Of a stretch of DNA of 64,000 nt, positions 60,378 through 64,000 are shown in pieces. The DNA is taken from the NCBI GenBank assembly GCA_029866325.1, contig JARWZO010000010.1:62001-126000 (forward strand), read 5' to 3'. The position numbers and the translations under genes are program-made. Source of the stretch: Fluviicola sp. (GTDB lineage: Bacteria; Bacteroidota; Bacteroidia; Flavobacteriales_D; Crocinitomicaceae). The first letter of the stretch is position 1. Each line of letters begins with the position of its first letter. The notes beneath the pieces are model-generated. The model was not told the DNA's origin. It saw only the letters and a list, made by a program, of their open reading frames with translations, and made no database searches.

Positions 60378-63300
60378 TTAATGAGTAACTGATAGTTTTT
60401 GAGCCGTTCTGGCTTGACTTGTAGTGAAAACCAATTGGTACATACCACTATCCAAGAAACTTACATCGGTTTGCATTGTTCCCGGCGAAACGGAAATTGT
60501 TTTGAGTAAACGTCCGCTTGCATCATACAAGTTTGCCATTACTGTTTGACTTGTACTATTTTCCAATGTAAGCTCACCGTTTGTTGGATTTGGATAGACT
60601 TGCATATTCGCTGCCAACAATTCATCCAGCGACGCATTTGCGGTTTGTAAACGATTGTCTTTGTTGGAACGCGCACTGTTAAAGTCTTGGTTCATGCTTC
60701 TTGTAGAAGTACACGTTGCAGGCGGATCAACCGTTACCAAATACACCAAACCATCAGTTGTAGGCGGCGTATCGGTGTAAGTAAACAAGTTGGTTGGCAT
60801 AGTGGTCAATGTTGTCCAACTATCTACATCCGTGTGGCGTTTGATCACAAATTCAGGGAATGCGAATCCTTCGTAACTATCCCACGACAAGTTGATGTCT
60901 GCCCCTAAACCAAGGTTGATTACCAAGTGAATGGTTTTATGATTTTCGCTTATTTCCGATTCTACACCACAAGCATCAACCGAAGCAATTTTGTACCTCC
61001 AAGAACGCACTGAAGGCGAAGCTACCAAATCGTTGTAAATCGATTCATCCGAATACGGAACGTTTCCGATCAATTGGTACAATCCTGCTTGCGATGTTTC
61101 GCGATAGATATTGAACGATTCAATGCCCAATGTGATCGGTTTTTCCCATACTACAAGGTTGGTATTCGTATTCGTATCAACGGTTACCAAACAAATATCA
61201 ACAGCAATTGGCAAAGCAGCATCTACTTGGGCGCTCAAAACGGTTGTACAACCGTTGGCTCCTGTTGCTTCTACTACATAAATTCCCGGGGCCAATCCGG
61301 AAATGTTTTGTGTAGTGGCTCCATTGCTCCACACAAAGGTTTGTGCGTTGTTGGAAATATTCACCAAATCGATGGATCCGTCATTCGCGCAAGAAGAAGC
61401 GATCACTGTATCTATGGCAATTACAGGTCCATTGGTATTCGAAATCAAGACATTGGTTGTTAAAGTACAACCATGAGCGTCAGTAACATTCGACGTGTAC
61501 ATTCCGGCTGCTACATTTGAAAGTGTTCCTGTTGTGACATTCAGGTTAGTACCTTGATCGTTGAACCAGCTGTAAGTATATGGCAATGTTCCACCAACAA
61601 ATTGAATGGTTGCTCCACCGTTACTTGAACTACAAGAAGCCAAAGTTGTGGTTAAGTTGTTTACAATAATCGCTTGTGGCTCGGTAACCACATAACTGGA
61701 TGTAGAAACACAACCGTCCTGATCAGTAACCGATACTTCATAAGGTCCGGCGGTGATATTGGTCAAATCTTGGGTAGTTGCACCATTTGACCATGCATAG
61801 GTAAGTGCACCAATTGCTCCGGTTACTGTCAAGTTAATACCACCATCAGCTTCACCGGCGCAACTTACATCAGTAACATTCGCTGTTTGTGTAATTCCAT
61901 CGGTTCCGATTAAGACCGATTGGGTTGAAAGACAACCGTTGTCATCCGTTACAGACAAAAAGTATTGGCCCGAAGCCAAGTTCGTAACACTTGATTGCGT
62001 TGAACCACTACTCCAATAAATATCGTACGGACTTAAACCCTCTGTAATTGCTACCGCTGCACCACCATTGGCCGAATTACAATCTGCATCGGTCGTAGTA
62101 ACGTTTAAAATAGGAGCCGGTGCAACAGTAACATCTACTGTGCTCGCAGCTGTACAACCATAAGCGTTGGTCTTGGTATACGAAAGTGTAATATTCGTTG
62201 GTGAAGAGACAGGACTATATCCCGGATAGAGTATATTGTTCTGAACTCCCGGCCCAGACCAAGTTCCACCTTGCGGCACCACTTTATTGACCAGACTGAC
62301 CGGTACTGCATTCTCACATACGGTTGCGTTAGGAAATACAAACTGAATATTCGGTTTTGGGTTAATGGTAATCGGAACAAAAAGAGAACCGACCTGAACA
62401 CCGTTTTCAAAAAGAATCCATTCCAAATCGACAATTGTAGGCGCAGCCACCGCGTTGGTGGTAGAAACAGTAAGGTACCAGTATAAATTATCGGCTGAAG
62501 GATAAATGGCGATTGCAGATTGTGGCAAAACAGCTGTATTTTGAGACGTACACGTCATGGTCATGTTCGTATGGCTGTAATTCGGGTCAAGGCAATAGAT
62601 TGCATTGTCACCACCGTTGTTAAACGATGTTCCTTCACACATGGAAAGGTTATCGTAATCTTCAATATTGGCATTTTGGTTGTACTCTTTCACCAAACAT
62701 TTTCCACTACTTACGTAAGCAATTACATGTACTCCGTAATACGTCTCGGCAGCCAATGATGTCGCATTTGTTGGTGCCAAGGTTGTTCCTGAAGTAATCG
62801 TAGTTGAAGTTGGTGCCATGGTACCCGTAAGTTGTTTGAAATAGCAGGTAGTGCTGCTTCGGTAGAACACAAATGCGTTGTCATTCTGCGTATCGAAATC
62901 AAAATCGGCCAGCAAAGTAGATGATTGAATGGTAAGTTCCGTTCCGAAGGTAGAACCATTGAAAGCTTTAAAATTCAATTGTGGAGTAGCGTCGGTGTTT
63001 TTCCATATCATACAGATATTATTGGTGCTTAGCCCTTTTTCTGCTTTCATTTTGGTAGCCCCGTCTGTTCCGGAAAGTGAATAACCATTCCAAACTGACC
63101 CGTTGAATTGATCGAAAGGCAAATAATCACCAATATCATTTTCCTCGTGTGCTACAGTCACATTGTTACCTGTTCCGGCCCAACTTGTAACGGCATTCCC
63201 GAAATTGCCCTGATCCAAATCAGCGGCAGAACCTGCGCCCAATTGGGTGAGCGTAGAAAGGTTAATGGTAATCAAACCTAAGGTATAGGTATTCGTGCGG

Positions 63301-63755
63301 TTGTAGTAAGTAATCATCAACTGACCGGATGCATTCGCACGAATGCTGTAATCATCTGCATGATAAGTCCACATAGGGTCACCGATTCCCTGAAACTGCC
63401 AGGCAGCACCCGACCATTTGTAAATATCAATTACCTCGTAAGTCGAGTACATACATTTGGCGCTTACCACTGGGAAATCTTCGTTGACAACCACCAATTG
63501 CAGATCGAATGAGTTAGCCGTTCCCTGCCCCGCAGTTCCAACCAATTGCCAAGCATTATTGACCCATTTGCGAACGGTAATTTTACTGCTATTGTCCGTA
63601 TCGATGTACGCCATGTAAAGCTGTCCGTTGGGTGTGATTTCAATATCTACCTCAGAGGCATTATAACCGACATTTGATCCCACAAAATTCCATGACTGAG
63701 CATTACCAATGGTAACGAGTGACAAAAATGTAATCAGAAAGACGAATTGTTTCAT
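60378..63755 (-). CDS. SprB-repeat T9SS surface protein
   Basis: 1125 residues, ATG at 63755, signal peptide MKQFVFLITFLSLVTIGNAQ. The first ~400 residues form a propeller-like domain with repeated short strands. Near residues 540-840 four ~70-residue repeats of SprB type carry the pattern C-x-GG...GxxxY...W-S-G-x-T-x-x...GxYxVxVTDxxGC (for example ALTYAWSNGATTQ, YFLSVTDDNGC). A fibronectin-like region follows (~900-1030), then the T9SS sorting domain (MQVYPNPTNGELTL, GMYQLVF) at the end. SprB repeats occur in surface adhesins of gliding bacteria; gliding is not proven here. Confidence 0.9.
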   Translation of the reverse strand: MKQFVFLITFLSLVTIGNAQSWNFVGSNVGYNASEVDIEITPNGQLYMAYIDTDNSSKITVRKWVNNAWQLVGTAGQGTANSFDLQLVVVNEDFPVVSAKCMYSTYEVIDIYKWSGAAWQFQGIGDPMWTYHADDYSIRANASGQLMITYYNRTNTYTLGLITINLSTLTQLGAGSAADLDQGNFGNAVTSWAGTGNNVTVAHEENDIGDYLPFDQFNGSVWNGYSLSGTDGATKMKAEKGLSTNNICMIWKNTDATPQLNFKAFNGSTFGTELTIQSSTLLADFDFDTQNDNAFVFYRSSTTCYFKQLTGTMAPTSTTITSGTTLAPTNATSLAAETYYGVHVIAYVSSGKCLVKEYNQNANIEDYDNLSMCEGTSFNNGGDNAIYCLDPNYSHTNMTMTCTSQNTAVLPQSAIAIYPSADNLYWYLTVSTTNAVAAPTIVDLEWILFENGVQVGSLFVPITINPKPNIQFVFPNATVCENAVPVSLVNKVVPQGGTWSGPGVQNNILYPGYSPVSSPTNITLSYTKTNAYGCTAASTVDVTVAPAPILNVTTTDADCNSANGGAAVAITEGLSPYDIYWSSGSTQSSVTNLASGQYFLSVTDDNGCLSTQSVLIGTDGITQTANVTDVSCAGEADGGINLTVTGAIGALTYAWSNGATTQDLTNITAGPYEVSVTDQDGCVSTSSYVVTEPQAIIVNNLTTTLASCSSSNGGATIQFVGGTLPYTYSWFNDQGTNLNVTTGTLSNVAAGMYTSNVTDAHGCTLTTNVLISNTNGPVIAIDTVIASSCANDGSIDLVNISNNAQTFVWSNGATTQNISGLAPGIYVVEATGANGCTTVLSAQVDAALPIAVDICLVTVDTNTNTNLVVWEKPITLGIESFNIYRETSQAGLYQLIGNVPYSDESIYNDLVASPSVRSWRYKIASVDACGVESEISENHKTIHLVINLGLGADINLSWDSYEGFAFPEFVIKRHTDVDSWTTLTTMPTNLFTYTDTPPTTDGLVYLVTVDPPATCTSTRSMNQDFNSARSNKDNRLQTANASLDELLAANMQVYPNPTNGELTLENSTSQTVMANLYDASGRLLKTISVSPGTMQTDVSFLDSGMYQLVFTTSQARTAQKLSVTH

Positions 63756-63900
63756 AAGTTCTTTTATTAAGACTACTTATTACTTTTAGAAAGCAATGCA
63801 AGTAGCGAACGCAAAGTAAAGAAAAACAAAGCAATACGTCAACTACTTCCGATTCGTTGGTGGCTTCTTATGAGTGAAATTCGGTGTTGACTTCTTAATT

Positions 63901-63925
63901 GATGTTGGATGCTTGATTTTTGATG
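63901..63925. repeat. Family 1 repeat arm near the right edge
   Basis: GATGTTGGATGCTTGATTTT and the following TGATG match the arms at 2549, 17997 and 52924. The partner arm is not visible in the last 75 bases and may lie beyond the window. Confidence 0.6.
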
Positions 63926-64000
63926 CTATGATGGGCTTATACTCCTAAACTAAAATTAGCCCTCTAATTAGTTAATTGTTTCCCAAAAAACTGTTTCTAA

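Noticed and set aside
61240-62130. Regularly spaced repeats considered as a possible CRISPR or DNA repeat array
   Set aside because: The periodicity is at protein level (SprB repeats of ~70 residues) with divergent DNA, inside one open frame.

Overview
The window looks like a chromosomal segment of a Bacteroidota bacterium, most likely a member of the Flavobacteriales (a Crocinitomicaceae/Fluviicola-like relative is possible, but this is inference). The grounds are type IX secretion (T9SS) C-terminal sorting domains, SprB-type repeats, the hemA-hemC-hemD order, LytS-type kinases with TPR sensors, and several promoters of the Bacteroidota type (-7 box TAnnTTTG) just upstream of genes. No rRNA, tRNA, CRISPR array, integrase or transposase was seen.

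Layout. 1-2344: an FG-GAP/VCBS surface protein cut by the window edge and a diheme cytochrome lipoprotein. 2687-6784: lysS, an outer-membrane protein, an RluB-like pseudouridine synthase and yraN. 6918-9713: a haem block (hemA, hemC, hemD). 9953-14555: a Ppx/GppA phosphatase, a remnant T9SS sorting domain and ileS. 14676-15257: an orphan NUMOD4/HNH protein. 15582-25242: acyl-CoA carboxylase beta subunit, a membrane protein, a LytS-like kinase, recJ, a secreted protein, then tatA-gatA-mltD. 25446-30359: an RNase Z-like hydrolase, two glycosyltransferases, a UbiA-like protein and pgk. 30594-39498: small secreted proteins, gatC, a sulfatase with a small partner, plsC, a PDZ-hydrolase, trpS and a peptide-binding lipoprotein. 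39791-44858: ppk, a TPR kinase with a degenerate catalytic core and a beta-barrel protein. 45305-48047: three tandem paralogues with a four-cysteine N-terminal domain, a membrane segment and a T9SS sorting domain. 49042-56761: an OmpA-like lipoprotein, aspS, an NlpE-like lipoprotein, a quinone oxidoreductase, rsmI, an RDD protein, a nuclease/phosphatase and an M42 peptidase. 56815-60356: an accessory zone with duplicated ends and small modules. 60378-63755: a giant SprB-repeat surface protein.

Most genes are housekeeping (translation, haem, lipid, polyphosphate, cell wall) or cell-surface genes. The most unusual content is: (i) a two-gene AT-rich module at 57169-58530, a PUA/EVE-like N-terminal domain protein with a membrane tail plus a two-helix membrane protein, bracketed by 118-bp near-perfect direct repeats and so a candidate mobile defence-type cassette; (ii) the tandem four-cysteine/T9SS trio; (iii) a TPR kinase lacking the phospho-acceptor histidine; (iv) at least five families of small palindromic or inverted-repeat elements scattered between genes, one of them apparently inserted in frame inside ileS.

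All functions come from reading translated sequence and remembered family features. No database search was possible, so family names are recognition calls and start sites are reasoned from signal peptides, promoters and codon choice.
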